Assembly (NCBI RefSeq): GCF_022132145.1
Contig: NZ_JAJISP010000001.1
Location: 558,001-622,000, forward strand
DNA length: 64,000 nucleotides
Origin: Pseudomonas sp. MMS21 TM103
GTDB lineage: Bacteria; Pseudomonadota; Gammaproteobacteria; Pseudomonadales; Pseudomonadaceae
Direction of reading: 5' to 3'
Of the stretch, positions 51,788-60,974 are shown one piece after another (position 1 is the first letter of the stretch; the number at the start of each line of letters is the position of its first letter). Made by a program: the position numbers and the translations under genes. The notes under the pieces were generated by a model. That model worked only from the letters and a program-made list of their open reading frames with translations. It was not told the origin of the DNA and did not search any database.

Positions 51788-53311
51788 ATGCCCACCTCAA
51801 AACCCCAACCGCGTACCCTTGAAGACTGGCTCGATCGGCTGGACAAGCAATTGTTGCCGGTGCCTGTTGAACACCACCTGAATGCCTGTCGCGCCCTGTC
51901 CGACAGCTGTCGTTCGCTGCGTGACATAGCAGAATTGATGCAGGCCAGCCCAGCCCTGGCATTATGCGTTCTACGCGAGGCCAATCGACAAGCCGGCAGT
52001 TTCAGCGCCCCTGCCGAAAGCCTGGAAAGCGCTCTCAGTCGACTCGGATTGCAGCGCACCCTTGAGCTGGTGAAACGCCAACCCGCCCGCCCTCTCGACG
52101 AAATCCCACTGGCACTGCGGCAGATCCAGCTAATCAGCCAGCACGCGGCGCAGCAGGCCAGCGGCTTGTTCAGTGGGCGCCTGGCGCGCCTGTGGCAGGA
52201 GATCCACTGGGGCAGCCTGTTGTTTCTCGCGCCGATCTGGTCGTTGCTGGCGGCCCATCCCGAGCTGTTCGAGCAATGGGAACAACGCGTACTGGCCCAC
52301 GCCGAGCCGGCGGCCAAGGTCGAGCAGGATCTTCTCGGCGTCCCCCTGCTCGCTCTGTGCCTGGCATTGGCCAAGCGCTGGCGCCTGCCCGACTGGGTGA
52401 TTCAAGGCTACCGCCTGCTGGTGGAAGATCGCCGCCAACTGGTCAAGGCCCTGCACATCGCGCGCGACAATCAGCACCCCCTGCATCAGCAGCACATGCT
52501 CGATGCCGATACACCTCTGCGGCGCTGGCTGACCCAGCCAGCCAACAGCATCCTGCTGGCCAACGGCCTGGCGCTGTCCGCCCACCAGGCGTGGAGCAGC
52601 CCGCACAGCCTACGCTGGCAGCTCCTGAGCGGACTCTACCTGCAGCTACCGTTGAGCGATGTGCAGCAACTCATCCACCAGCACGCAGCGCAGAGTGCGC
52701 GCCAGCAGGCCACGGCAGAGCTCTGGCATCCCGCCCAAGCCCTACTCTGGCCCTGGGATGCCCGGCGCTTGCATGGCAAAATCAGCGCCCCAGCGGCGAC
52801 GACACCCCCTGCAGACAACGGATGGCGCCAGCATTGCGCGCAATTGCTTGCGCAGCCGAGTGCGTTCAACAGCCTCGACCAGCTCACCGCCGGCGCCACT
52901 CAAGCCCTGCAGGCCTGCGGAATGTCGCGGGTACTAGTGCTCCTGGCCGACCGCAGCCACAGCCGCCTGCGAGCGCAGCAACAGACCGGCCTGGACAAGT
53001 CGGCCAGCACCCTCGCCATCGACCCACAGCAGAGCCAAGTACTGCGGCGCCTGCTCAAGGCACCGGCACAGCTGCGCCTGACGCCGGCCAATATTGCGCA
53101 ATTCTCGGCCCTGCTGCCAGGCTCGCTGAAGGCACTATTTCCCAGCGAGCACCTGCTGATTCGCTCACTGGCCAGCAACGACCGTGTGGTAATGGTCATC
53201 GTCGCCGACCAATCCGGCGCCGCACTGAGCGATAGCAGCGTGCAAGCCGCTGGTAAAACCGCGCAATGTATTCAACGGGCCCTGGACAGTTTTGCCAAAC
53301 GTGAGCGTTGA
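51788..53311 (+). CDS. HDOD domain-containing protein
   Basis: The 507-residue protein has an N-terminal HDOD-type region (about 15-200) with NACRALSDSCRSLRDIAELM and PAESLESALSRLGLQRTLEL, typical of HDOD signalling proteins. The residues of a catalytic HD pair are not evident, as in most HDOD proteins. The C-terminal half (about 340-500) looks like a GAF-type ligand-binding fold without recognisable motifs. Divergent from motA and upstream of rhdA, in the order seen in P. aeruginosa. The function is unknown. Confidence 0.85.
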   Translation: MPTSKPQPRTLEDWLDRLDKQLLPVPVEHHLNACRALSDSCRSLRDIAELMQASPALALCVLREANRQAGSFSAPAESLESALSRLGLQRTLELVKRQPARPLDEIPLALRQIQLISQHAAQQASGLFSGRLARLWQEIHWGSLLFLAPIWSLLAAHPELFEQWEQRVLAHAEPAAKVEQDLLGVPLLALCLALAKRWRLPDWVIQGYRLLVEDRRQLVKALHIARDNQHPLHQQHMLDADTPLRRWLTQPANSILLANGLALSAHQAWSSPHSLRWQLLSGLYLQLPLSDVQQLIHQHAAQSARQQATAELWHPAQALLWPWDARRLHGKISAPAATTPPADNGWRQHCAQLLAQPSAFNSLDQLTAGATQALQACGMSRVLVLLADRSHSRLRAQQQTGLDKSASTLAIDPQQSQVLRRLLKAPAQLRLTPANIAQFSALLPGSLKALFPSEHLLIRSLASNDRVVMVIVADQSGAALSDSSVQAAGKTAQCIQRALDSFAKRER

Positions 53312-53360
53312 GCTTTCCGTTACAATCCGCCCCTTCCCCCATGAAATGTAGAGGCCCAGC

Positions 53361-54176
53361 ATGACTGCCTTCGCTGCGTTGCCGTTGGTAATTGAACCGG
53401 CCGAACTGGCCGAGCGCCTGGATGCGCCCGAACTGATTCTGGTCGACCTGACCAGCGCGGCGCGCTATGCCGCCGGCCATATACCCGGCGCGCGCTTCGT
53501 CGACCCCAAACGCACCCAACTGGGACAGCCGCCGGCTCCCGGCCTGCTTCCTGAGCTCGCGCAACTCGAACAGCTATTCGCCGAACTGGGTCATAACCCG
53601 GGCGCCGTCTATGTGGTCTATGACGATGAAGGCGGCGGCTGGGCCGGGCGCTTCATCTGGCTGCTGGATGTGATCGGCCACAGCCATTACCACTACCTCG
53701 ACGGCGGCCTGCAGGCCTGGCTGGCCGAGGAACGCCCGCTGAGCAGCGAGCAACCCGCCGCATGCGCCGGCCCGCTCAAGCTGACGCTCAATGACAGCCC
53801 GACCGCCAGCCGCGACTACCTGCAAAGCCGCCTCGGCGCCGCTGACCTGGCGATCTGGGATGCCCGCTCCCCCGCCGAGTACCGCGGTGAAAAAGCCTTT
53901 GCCGCCAAGGCCGGGCACATTCCTGGCGCAGTCAACTTCGAGTGGACGGCCGGCATGGATCCCGCCCGCGCCTTGCGCATTCGCCAGGACATGCCCGCGT
54001 TACTCGCCAGCCTCGGCATCAGCCCGGACAAGGAAATCATCACCCACTGCCAGACCCACCACCGCTCCGGCTTCACCTACCTGGTGGCCAAGGCGCTCGG
54101 CTATCCGCGGGTCAAGGCCTACGCCGGTTCCTGGGGCGAGTGGGGTAACCACCCCGATACCCCCGTCGAACGCTGA
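53361..54176 (+). CDS. rhdA: Thiosulfate sulfurtransferase (rhodanese) RhdA
   Basis: RhdA transfers sulfane sulfur from thiosulfate to cyanide or another thiophilic acceptor; in pseudomonads it is linked to cyanide detoxification and iron-sulfur supply. The 271-residue protein has two rhodanese domains; the second contains the active cysteine C230 in HCQTHHRSGF, the same CQTHHR loop and position as Azotobacter RhdA. The first domain is inactive. The start at 53361 follows AGAGGCCCAGC. Confidence 0.95.
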   Translation: MTAFAALPLVIEPAELAERLDAPELILVDLTSAARYAAGHIPGARFVDPKRTQLGQPPAPGLLPELAQLEQLFAELGHNPGAVYVVYDDEGGGWAGRFIWLLDVIGHSHYHYLDGGLQAWLAEERPLSSEQPAACAGPLKLTLNDSPTASRDYLQSRLGAADLAIWDARSPAEYRGEKAFAAKAGHIPGAVNFEWTAGMDPARALRIRQDMPALLASLGISPDKEIITHCQTHHRSGFTYLVAKALGYPRVKAYAGSWGEWGNHPDTPVER

Positions 54177-54225
54177 GCCAGCGAGTCGCTACCATCCGAT
54201 GCCGTCGAACCTTCAAGGGACACCC

Positions 54226-55089
54226 ATGAAACAACGCCTGTTCATCCTCAGCCAGTACCTGCTGCCGCACCACCTGCTGTCGCGCCTGATCGGCTGCGCA
54301 GCCGAATGCCGCACGGACTGGTTCAAGAACCGCCTGATCACCTGGTTCGTCAAGCGCTACCAGGTCGACATGAGCGAGGCACAGGTCGAAGACGCGACCG
54401 CCTTCGAGCACTTCAACGCATTCTTCACCCGCGCCCTGAAAGAGGGTGTGCGCCCACTCGACGCCACCCCTGGCGCGATCCTCAGCCCGGCCGACGGCGC
54501 CGTCAGCCAGCTGGGCAAGATCGAGCATGGCCGGGTATTCCAGGCCAAGGGCCACAGTTTCAGCGTGCTTGAATTGCTTGGTGGCGACAGCGAACTCGCC
54601 AGCCCGTTCATGGGCGGAGAATTCGCGACCATTTACCTGTCCCCCAAGGACTACCACCGCGTGCACATGCCGCTGACCGGCACCCTGCGGGAAATGGTCT
54701 ACGTGCCCGGCCGCCTGTTCTCGGTCAACCAGACCACCGCGGAAAATGTGCCGGAGCTGTTCGCCCGCAACGAGCGGGTCGTCTGCCTGTTCGACACTGA
54801 GCGCGGCCCCATGGCCGTGGTACTGGTCGGCGCGATGATAGTCGCTTCGATCGAAACCGTCTGGGCCGGTCTGGTCACGCCACCCAAGCGCCACCTGAAA
54901 ACCGTCCGCTATGACGAGGCGGCGCGAGCGCCTATTGTCCTGGACCAGGGTGCGGAATTGGGTCGCTTCAAACTGGGCTCGACGGCTGTCGTATTGTTCG
55001 GCCCCGACCAGGTGCGCTGGGCAGAAGCACTGGGCGCCAACAGCAGCGTGCAGATGGGCCAACGCATCGGCAATAGCCAGGCCGACTGA
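54226..55089 (+). CDS. psd: Phosphatidylserine decarboxylase proenzyme
   Basis: Psd makes phosphatidylethanolamine from phosphatidylserine in the inner membrane. The 287-residue proenzyme starts at the ATG at 54226 with AAGGGA upstream. The self-cleavage motif LGST is at 250-253, S252 becoming the pyruvoyl group of the alpha chain. Other conserved parts are SPADGAVSQLGKI near residue 87 and DYHRVHMPLTG near 143, which holds the catalytic histidine. A hairpin follows the gene. Confidence 0.97.
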   Translation: MKQRLFILSQYLLPHHLLSRLIGCAAECRTDWFKNRLITWFVKRYQVDMSEAQVEDATAFEHFNAFFTRALKEGVRPLDATPGAILSPADGAVSQLGKIEHGRVFQAKGHSFSVLELLGGDSELASPFMGGEFATIYLSPKDYHRVHMPLTGTLREMVYVPGRLFSVNQTTAENVPELFARNERVVCLFDTERGPMAVVLVGAMIVASIETVWAGLVTPPKRHLKTVRYDEAARAPIVLDQGAELGRFKLGSTAVVLFGPDQVRWAEALGANSSVQMGQRIGNSQAD

Positions 55090-55095
55090 TCCGGA

Positions 55096-55117
55096 CCTTG
55101 CCCGATCACGGGCAAGG
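55096..55117 (+). terminator. Hairpin downstream of psd
   Basis: CCTTGCCCG at 55096-55104 pairs perfectly with CGGGCAAGG at 55109-55117 around an ATCA loop. No T-run follows, so it may be Rho-assisted or serve as a 3' stabiliser. The rest of the 208-base gap to the next gene shows no clear promoter. Confidence 0.55.
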
Positions 55118-55297
55118 CGCGGCCGGTTGGGAGCCGATAAATGCCGCTACCCGCCAGCTGGGCGAGCAGCGGCACGCCACTCAAGCAACCCTGCCGTTGC
55201 GAGGCTGCGGTCACAGCCAGATACTGCTAATGTTCGCAACATTGATCATCAAGAGAATGACTCGCCTGAGCTCAGGGCGTTGGAGTATCCAAGCTAG

Positions 55298-57115
55298 ATG
55301 GATAAACAGACTTCCCACCTACTGCTCCGCGTTCCCATACCGCAAAAGCCAAGCCTGTCTTTCTGCGATGCCAGCCCGCGCGACCTCAAGCGCTGGATCG
55401 CCAACCTGCCAAAAGCCAATATCGGCGAAACCGCGCGCCAGCTATACCAGGCCCTGGTCGAGCTCAACCAGATGCGCACCGCCTCGGATAATCGCTTGCA
55501 GCTCCTGGAGCTACTGCGCCCGGAGGTTCACTTCGTCTGCAAACACCTGGAGCGCCATTTCCTCAACCAGGCGATTGTCCTCGATGAACGGCCACGCAAA
55601 GTCGCCAACCTCTGCCAGGCCCTGCAAAACCATCTGGCCGTCGGTTACAAACTGATCATCGCCAGCCTGGCTTCGCAAAACGCCAGCGAACGCAACCAGC
55701 TGCTGAGCATCGCCCTGCAGCGCGCCACCCACAGCCTCTGCGGCCCATTGATTCGCGCCAGCCAATTGTATTGCCCCGTGCCTGAAGGGCTCTGGCTGGA
55801 GTTGCACCAGATCTACCAGATCGCCCGTGAGCGGCGCCTGCACAAACTGGCGATCCGCGATCCACTGGCCCGCCACACGCAAGGTTTGAGCACCGAGCAG
55901 AGCTATGTGGTCGCCTTGCTGCTCGGCTGCGCCCGCTGTAACCAGATGCGGCAGAACGGCATTGCACGCCTCGCCGAAGTCCTCGAGCCTTGGAGCGCGC
56001 TGGTCAGCCTGCAAGCCGGCGATGCACCCTCGAGCCTGTTTGCGGTGGCCCCTCAAGTGGATGGCCCGCCGCGCTATAGCTCGCTGTTTCAGGATAAAGA
56101 ACTGCATGCCGCGCTCGGCATCGACCCACACCCCCTGGTCGATGCAATCGAGGAGTACCTGCTGCTGCCTGCGGAAAGCGCTGGTCAGTCGCGCCTGCTG
56201 GTACCCGAAGGGTTCAGCCTGGATATGCTGCAACACCTGAGCGCCGCCTGGGGCGACATCTCCGAGCGGACCTTCAATCGCACTCATGGCCAGGGCAGCC
56301 TGACCCTGTGCATTGGCATGAGCGCGCTGCATTTCTTCCTGGCGAATGAGCGCCCTTTCAACGAGATCCTGCAACAGCCGAGCGAAACCAAAACGGCGGT
56401 ATTCGACCCTGCCACTGGCGCAACGGCTGGCGCTCCGGATGTTTGGGCGAAAGCCTTTGATACAGAGAAGAATGCCCACTGGAACACTCGATTGCCCATG
56501 GAGGAAATCGAGTACGGCAAACCCACTCACCCAGAAACCCACACCGAGTCCGCCGAGGTAGAGAGCTACCCGACCTTCGTCCTGCCGATCGTCAACCACA
56601 GCCCGGGCGGCTACTGCCTGTCCTGGCCCAAAGAGGTGCCGAGCCAGCTGCAAGCCGGTGAACTGCTCGGCGTGCAGGATTCGCCAGAACAGGGTTGGAG
56701 CATCGCGGTGGTGCGCTGGATCCGTCAGGTACGCGGTGGCGGCACGCAGATGGGCATCGAACTGATTGCCCCGCATGCACAGCCTTGCGGCTTGCAATTA
56801 TTGCGCAAGGCCGAACACAACAGCCTGTACCTGCGCACGCTGCTACTGCCGGCAATCAGCGCGATCTCCCGACCGGCAACCCTGATCACCCCACGCCTGC
56901 CCTTCCAGGAAGGCAACAAGGTGATGATCAACCTCAATGGCACCGAACGTCGCGCCGTGCTCAGCCAGCGAAAAACCAGCACCGGCAGTTTCAATCAGTT
57001 CGAATACCGCAATGTCGAGCAGCTCCCAAGCGATACCGCTAAACCCGTCACAACCCATGGCAGCCGCGACGCAGGGGGGGAGGAAGACTTTGACTCACTA
57101 TGGAAGTCGCTGTAG
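55298..57115 (+). CDS. PilZ-like protein encoded upstream of fimX
   Basis: The 605-residue protein begins MDKQTSHLLLRVPIPQKPSL and has a helical N-terminal part (about 1-250) without obvious catalytic motifs. The C-terminal portion (about 430-590) resembles PilZ-type beta barrels (GGYCLSWPKEVPSQLQAGEL, then WSIAVVRWIRQVRGGGTQMG). A canonical RxxxR plus D/NxSxxG c-di-GMP motif is not complete: NHSPGGYCL supplies the N-x-S-x-x-G part. Immediately upstream of fimX (63 bases), as in P. aeruginosa, so the two are probably co-transcribed and may act together in type IV pilus or c-di-GMP signalling. Confidence 0.75.
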   Translation: MDKQTSHLLLRVPIPQKPSLSFCDASPRDLKRWIANLPKANIGETARQLYQALVELNQMRTASDNRLQLLELLRPEVHFVCKHLERHFLNQAIVLDERPRKVANLCQALQNHLAVGYKLIIASLASQNASERNQLLSIALQRATHSLCGPLIRASQLYCPVPEGLWLELHQIYQIARERRLHKLAIRDPLARHTQGLSTEQSYVVALLLGCARCNQMRQNGIARLAEVLEPWSALVSLQAGDAPSSLFAVAPQVDGPPRYSSLFQDKELHAALGIDPHPLVDAIEEYLLLPAESAGQSRLLVPEGFSLDMLQHLSAAWGDISERTFNRTHGQGSLTLCIGMSALHFFLANERPFNEILQQPSETKTAVFDPATGATAGAPDVWAKAFDTEKNAHWNTRLPMEEIEYGKPTHPETHTESAEVESYPTFVLPIVNHSPGGYCLSWPKEVPSQLQAGELLGVQDSPEQGWSIAVVRWIRQVRGGGTQMGIELIAPHAQPCGLQLLRKAEHNSLYLRTLLLPAISAISRPATLITPRLPFQEGNKVMINLNGTERRAVLSQRKTSTGSFNQFEYRNVEQLPSDTAKPVTTHGSRDAGGEEDFDSLWKSL

Positions 57116-57178
57116 ATTGCCGGCACATCAATATTTGTCACCTTTTCATGCCCGTTCGCCACATATTTGACTCCTGAT

Positions 57179-59248
57179 ATGGCCATCGAAAAAAAAACCA
57201 TTCGACTGCTGATTCTCGAGGACTCGCAGAACGAGGCCGAGCGTCTCGTCAGCCTGTTCCGCAACGCCGGCCGCGCTACGCGCGTGCATCGCCTGACCTC
57301 CAGCGATGACTTGGCCGAGACCCTGCAGCAGAGCTGGGATCTGTTGATCTGTGCGCCCAGTAGCGAACACCTCGATCCGGGCGAAGCGATCAACGCCATT
57401 CGCCGCCAGGCCAAAGATATTCCCGTCATCCAGCTGCTTGCCGACAACGACTCCGACAGCATCACCCAAGCCCTGACGCTGGGCGCCCAGGATGCGCTGC
57501 CGCAAGGCGAAGACGAGCGCCTGGTGCTGGTGGCCAAGCGCGAACTGGCCAACCTCGAAGAACGCCGTGCCCGGCGCGCCGCCGAAGTGGCCCTGCGCGA
57601 GGCGGAGAAACGCTGCCAGTTGCTGCTCGACAGCTCGGTCGATGCCATTGCCTACGTGCATGACGGCATGCATATCTATGCCAACCGCGCTTACCTCGAG
57701 CTTTTCGCTTATCAGGATGGCGATGAGCTGGAAGGCATGCCAATGATCGACCTGATTGCCAGTGCCGAGCAAAGCAACTTCAAGGATTTCCTGAAGAACT
57801 ACCAGAGCGCCGAAGGCGACGCCGAGCTGGCCTGTACCGGCGTGCAGGCCAGCGGCCAGTCCTTCCCGGTGCGCATGAGTTTCTCGCCAGCCACCTACGA
57901 CAGCGAACCCTGCATTCAGGTGGTCATCCAGGTAGAAAGCGGCAACGCCGAGCTGGAAGAAAAGCTCCGCGAAATCAGCAGCCAGGATCTGGTCACCGGC
58001 CTGTACAACCGCAACCATTTCCTCGGCCTGATGGATAGCGCCGCCGAACGTGCGGTGAATGCCGGCCAGCCGGCCAGCCTGGCCTATATCCGCATCGACC
58101 GTTATGCCAGCCTGCTGGCAGAAGTTGGTCTGGCGGGCATCGACTTGCTGCTCACCGACCTGGCCAATCTGCTGCGCGATCACTTTACCCAGGAAGCGCA
58201 ACTGGCGCGCTTTGGTGATGACGTATTCACTGTCCTGCAGCCCGGCAAGACCCCGGAGCAAGCCGAGGCCGGCTTGGCGAGCCTGCTGAAAAAGGTCGAA
58301 AGCACTCTGTTCGATGTCAACGGCCGCACGGCACAGAGCACCCTGTCGATTGGCGTCGCCGGTCTCAACGAAAAAACCCCGAAAGCCCAGCAAGTGGTCG
58401 ACCGCGCCCAGCGCTGCGCCGACGAACTGGAATCGGGTAACGCACTCAAGCTGTTCAACCCTGGCGATGAACTGGCCGCGGCGGCCAGCCGCGGCAACAT
58501 AGTCGCCATGGTCCAGCAGGCATTGGAGCACAACAGCTTCCGCCTGCTGTTCCAGCCGATCATCAGCCTGCGCGGCGACAGCCATGAATACTATGAAGTC
58601 TTGCTGCGCCTGCTTAGCCCACAAGGCGAAGAGGTGCCGCCGCATGAGTTTCTCAACGCCGCGAAACAGGCTGGCCTGGGCGAGAAAATCGACCGCTGGG
58701 TGATTCTCAACTCGATCAAGTTGCTCGCCGACCACCGCAACAAGGGCCACAACACCCACCTGTTCGTCCACCTGTCGAGCGCCAGCCTGCAGGATCAGAC
58801 CCTGCTGGCGTGGCTCAGCGTGGCCCTGAAGGCCGCACGCCTGCCCTCGGATGCACTGGTCTTCCAGCTCCGCGAACCGGATGCCATCGCCTACCTCAAG
58901 CAGGCCAAGGCACTGACCCTAGGCTTGAACGAACTGCACTGCAAGGTGGCGCTCAGCCAGTTCGGCTGCGCGATCAACCCCTTCAACACCCTCAAGCACC
59001 TGCACATCGACTTCGTCAAGATCGACGGCTCCTTCTCCCAGGACCTGTCCACCCCAGAAAGCCAGGAAGCGCTGAAAACCCTGCTGGCCAGCCTGCACGC
59101 CCAAGCCAAGCTGACCATAGTGCCCTTTATCGAGAGCGCCAGTGTGCTGGCCACGCTCTGGCAGGCCGGGGTCAATTACATTCAGGGTTACTACCTGCAA
59201 GGCCCCAGCCAGTCGATGGACTACGACTTCTCGGCGGGCGACGAGTAA
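57179..59248 (+). CDS. fimX: FimX-type c-di-GMP effector with degenerate GGDEF and EAL domains
   Basis: FimX controls type IV pilus assembly and twitching motility by binding c-di-GMP at its EAL domain. The start at 57179 (MAIEKKTIRLLILEDSQNEA) gives 689 residues: REC-like domain (5-125), PAS domain (about 145-255), GGDEF-like domain (about 265-425) in which the active motif is GDDVF at 346-350, and an EAL-like domain in which the signature reads EVL at 473-475. Both changes fit the loss of catalysis and match the known FimX pattern. The in-frame TTG at 57167 is a less likely start. It is followed by serB on the other strand. Confidence 0.95.
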   Translation: MAIEKKTIRLLILEDSQNEAERLVSLFRNAGRATRVHRLTSSDDLAETLQQSWDLLICAPSSEHLDPGEAINAIRRQAKDIPVIQLLADNDSDSITQALTLGAQDALPQGEDERLVLVAKRELANLEERRARRAAEVALREAEKRCQLLLDSSVDAIAYVHDGMHIYANRAYLELFAYQDGDELEGMPMIDLIASAEQSNFKDFLKNYQSAEGDAELACTGVQASGQSFPVRMSFSPATYDSEPCIQVVIQVESGNAELEEKLREISSQDLVTGLYNRNHFLGLMDSAAERAVNAGQPASLAYIRIDRYASLLAEVGLAGIDLLLTDLANLLRDHFTQEAQLARFGDDVFTVLQPGKTPEQAEAGLASLLKKVESTLFDVNGRTAQSTLSIGVAGLNEKTPKAQQVVDRAQRCADELESGNALKLFNPGDELAAAASRGNIVAMVQQALEHNSFRLLFQPIISLRGDSHEYYEVLLRLLSPQGEEVPPHEFLNAAKQAGLGEKIDRWVILNSIKLLADHRNKGHNTHLFVHLSSASLQDQTLLAWLSVALKAARLPSDALVFQLREPDAIAYLKQAKALTLGLNELHCKVALSQFGCAINPFNTLKHLHIDFVKIDGSFSQDLSTPESQEALKTLLASLHAQAKLTIVPFIESASVLATLWQAGVNYIQGYYLQGPSQSMDYDFSAGDE

Positions 59249-59594
59249 GCCGCTCGCGGCCGCCAGGCAACTTGATGCCGCGAGCCCGAGTGTTTCGATG
59301 CCTTAGCTGCCTGGCAGAATCCTGGTGAGCATGATCGAAGCCGAAGTACTGGTCGCGCCCGGCCTGCAAGACCAGTCCATTGCCGCAACCGGCCTCAGCA
59401 GGACTATCTGCGGCACCGATGCGCGCGTCCTCATGAGCGAGTACCCGACATCGGCCACCACAGCGGATCATGGCCGGCGCAGCGAAGATCAAGGTCGACG
59501 GCAACGCGAGGCACTCAATGACCTGGGCGTGACCTACGAGCTGTTCGCCAACCAGTGCGACGAGGCACTCAAGGTGGCGATCAAGCCGTAGACA
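59249..59594. other. Gap between fimX and serB with a doubtful short frame
   Basis: A plus-strand frame of 88 codons at 59325-59591 (MSMIEAEVLVAPGLQDQSIA) starts at an ATG or GTG without a clear ribosome binding site and ends four bases before the serB stop. Its C-terminal part, ALNDLGVTYELFANQCDEAL, reads like protein, while the middle is low in hydrophobicity. I do not recognise it. It could be a remnant or a non-coding frame. Confidence 0.3.
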
Positions 59595-60809
59595 CTACTC
59601 CAGACCATCGCGATCGCGGAAGCCGAGCAGATAGAGGATGCCATCCAGGCCCAGGGTCGAGATGGCCTGCTTGGCCGACTGCTTGACCAGCGGCTTGGCC
59701 CGAAAGGCCACGCCCAGGCCGGCGATGGCCAGCATCGGCAGGTCGTTGGCGCCATCACCGACGGCGATGGTCTGCTCCAGGCGCAACCCCTGTTTATCCG
59801 CCAGCTCGCGCAGCAGGTCGGCCTTGCGCTGGGCATCGACGATCGGCTCGACCGCCACGCCAGTGACCAGGCCATCGACGATCTGCAGCTCGTTGGCGAA
59901 CACGTAGTCGATGCCCAGCTTGGCCTGCAACTGCTTGGCGAAGTAGCTGAAGCCGCCGGACAGGATCGCAGTCTTGTAGCCCAGGCGGTGCAACTCGCCG
60001 AACAGCGTCTCGGCCCCTTCGGTCAGGCGCAAGGAGGCGCCGATATCGGCCAGCACGGTTTCCGGCAAGCCCTTGAGCAGGGCCAGGCGCTCCCTGAAGC
60101 TGGCGGCAAAGTCCAACTCGCCACGCATCGCCCGCTCGGTAATCGCCGACACCTGCTCGCCGACCCCGGCGGCCTTGGCCAACTCGTCTATCACCTCGGC
60201 TTCGATCAGCGTCGAGTCCATGTCGAATACCGCCAGCCGGCGATTACGGCGGAACAGCGAATCGCGCTGGAAGGCGATGTCGACATTCAATTCCTGGGCC
60301 ACGCTGAGGAACTCGGCGCGCAGCCCCGCCGGGTCGGCCGGGTCGCCACGTACGGAAAACTCGATGCAGCCCTTGCCCTGCTCGTCCGGCATATCCAGCG
60401 GCATGCGCCCGGACAGACGATCGATATGGTCGATGTTCAAGTCGTACTTGGCGGTAATGGCGCTGACCCGCTGCAATTGCTCGGCGGTGACCTTGCGGGT
60501 CAACAGGGTGACAATATGCCGCGGCTTGCCCTGACCACCGACCCACTGCTGGTAATCAGCCTCGGACACTGGCGTGAAGCGCACCTGTTGCTCGAGCTTG
60601 TAGGCGGCGAACAGCAGGTCCTTGAGTACCGAGGAGCCCAGTTCCGTAGGCGGAATCTCAACCAGAATGCCGAAAGACAGGGTGTCGTGGATCACCGCCT
60701 GGCCGATATCGAGGATATTCACCCCGCCTTGGGCCAGCACACCGGTGATGGCGGCAGTCAGGCCGGGACGGTCTTCGCCGGTAATATTAATCAGGACGAT
60801 TTCGCGCAA
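59595..60809 (-). CDS. serB: Phosphoserine phosphatase
   Basis: SerB dephosphorylates O-phosphoserine, the last step of serine synthesis. The 404-residue protein has two N-terminal ACT domains (MREIVLINITGEDRPGLTAA; PRHIVTLLTRKVTAEQLQRV) and a C-terminal HAD domain. HAD motif I DMDSTLIEAE has the nucleophile D196 and general acid D198; motif II AILSGGFSYFAKQL and motif III GDGANDLPMLAIAGLG are near residues 290 and 365. This long form with two ACT domains is usual in Pseudomonas. Confidence 0.97.
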   Translation of the reverse strand: MREIVLINITGEDRPGLTAAITGVLAQGGVNILDIGQAVIHDTLSFGILVEIPPTELGSSVLKDLLFAAYKLEQQVRFTPVSEADYQQWVGGQGKPRHIVTLLTRKVTAEQLQRVSAITAKYDLNIDHIDRLSGRMPLDMPDEQGKGCIEFSVRGDPADPAGLRAEFLSVAQELNVDIAFQRDSLFRRNRRLAVFDMDSTLIEAEVIDELAKAAGVGEQVSAITERAMRGELDFAASFRERLALLKGLPETVLADIGASLRLTEGAETLFGELHRLGYKTAILSGGFSYFAKQLQAKLGIDYVFANELQIVDGLVTGVAVEPIVDAQRKADLLRELADKQGLRLEQTIAVGDGANDLPMLAIAGLGVAFRAKPLVKQSAKQAISTLGLDGILYLLGFRDRDGLE

Positions 60810-60912
60810 GGCGCACTCTCCAGGGCTCGGTTAATGGTCAACAGCAGAGCAAGCTTGCTGAAAAGCCGCACATTCTACCCATTTTCGTGGCCATACGGAC
60901 ACGCACGGCGCT

Positions 60913-60940
60913 TTGCCCTATGCAGAGCGATCGCTATACT
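60913..60940 (+). promoter_or_regulatory. Candidate sigma-70 promoter of the Smp-like gene
   Basis: TTGCCC (60913-60918) and TATACT (60935-60940) are separated by 16 bases. A start near 60947 would leave a leader of about 28 bases before the GTG at 60975. Confidence 0.6.
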
Positions 60941-60974
60941 GCGCGGCACCTACAGTCGATAAGAGCCGAGCTCT

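Noticed and set aside
55133..55140. GCCGATAA identical to the FliA -10 element downstream of psd
   Set aside because: The position 11 bases upstream has no resemblance to TAAAGTTT, so it is probably chance.
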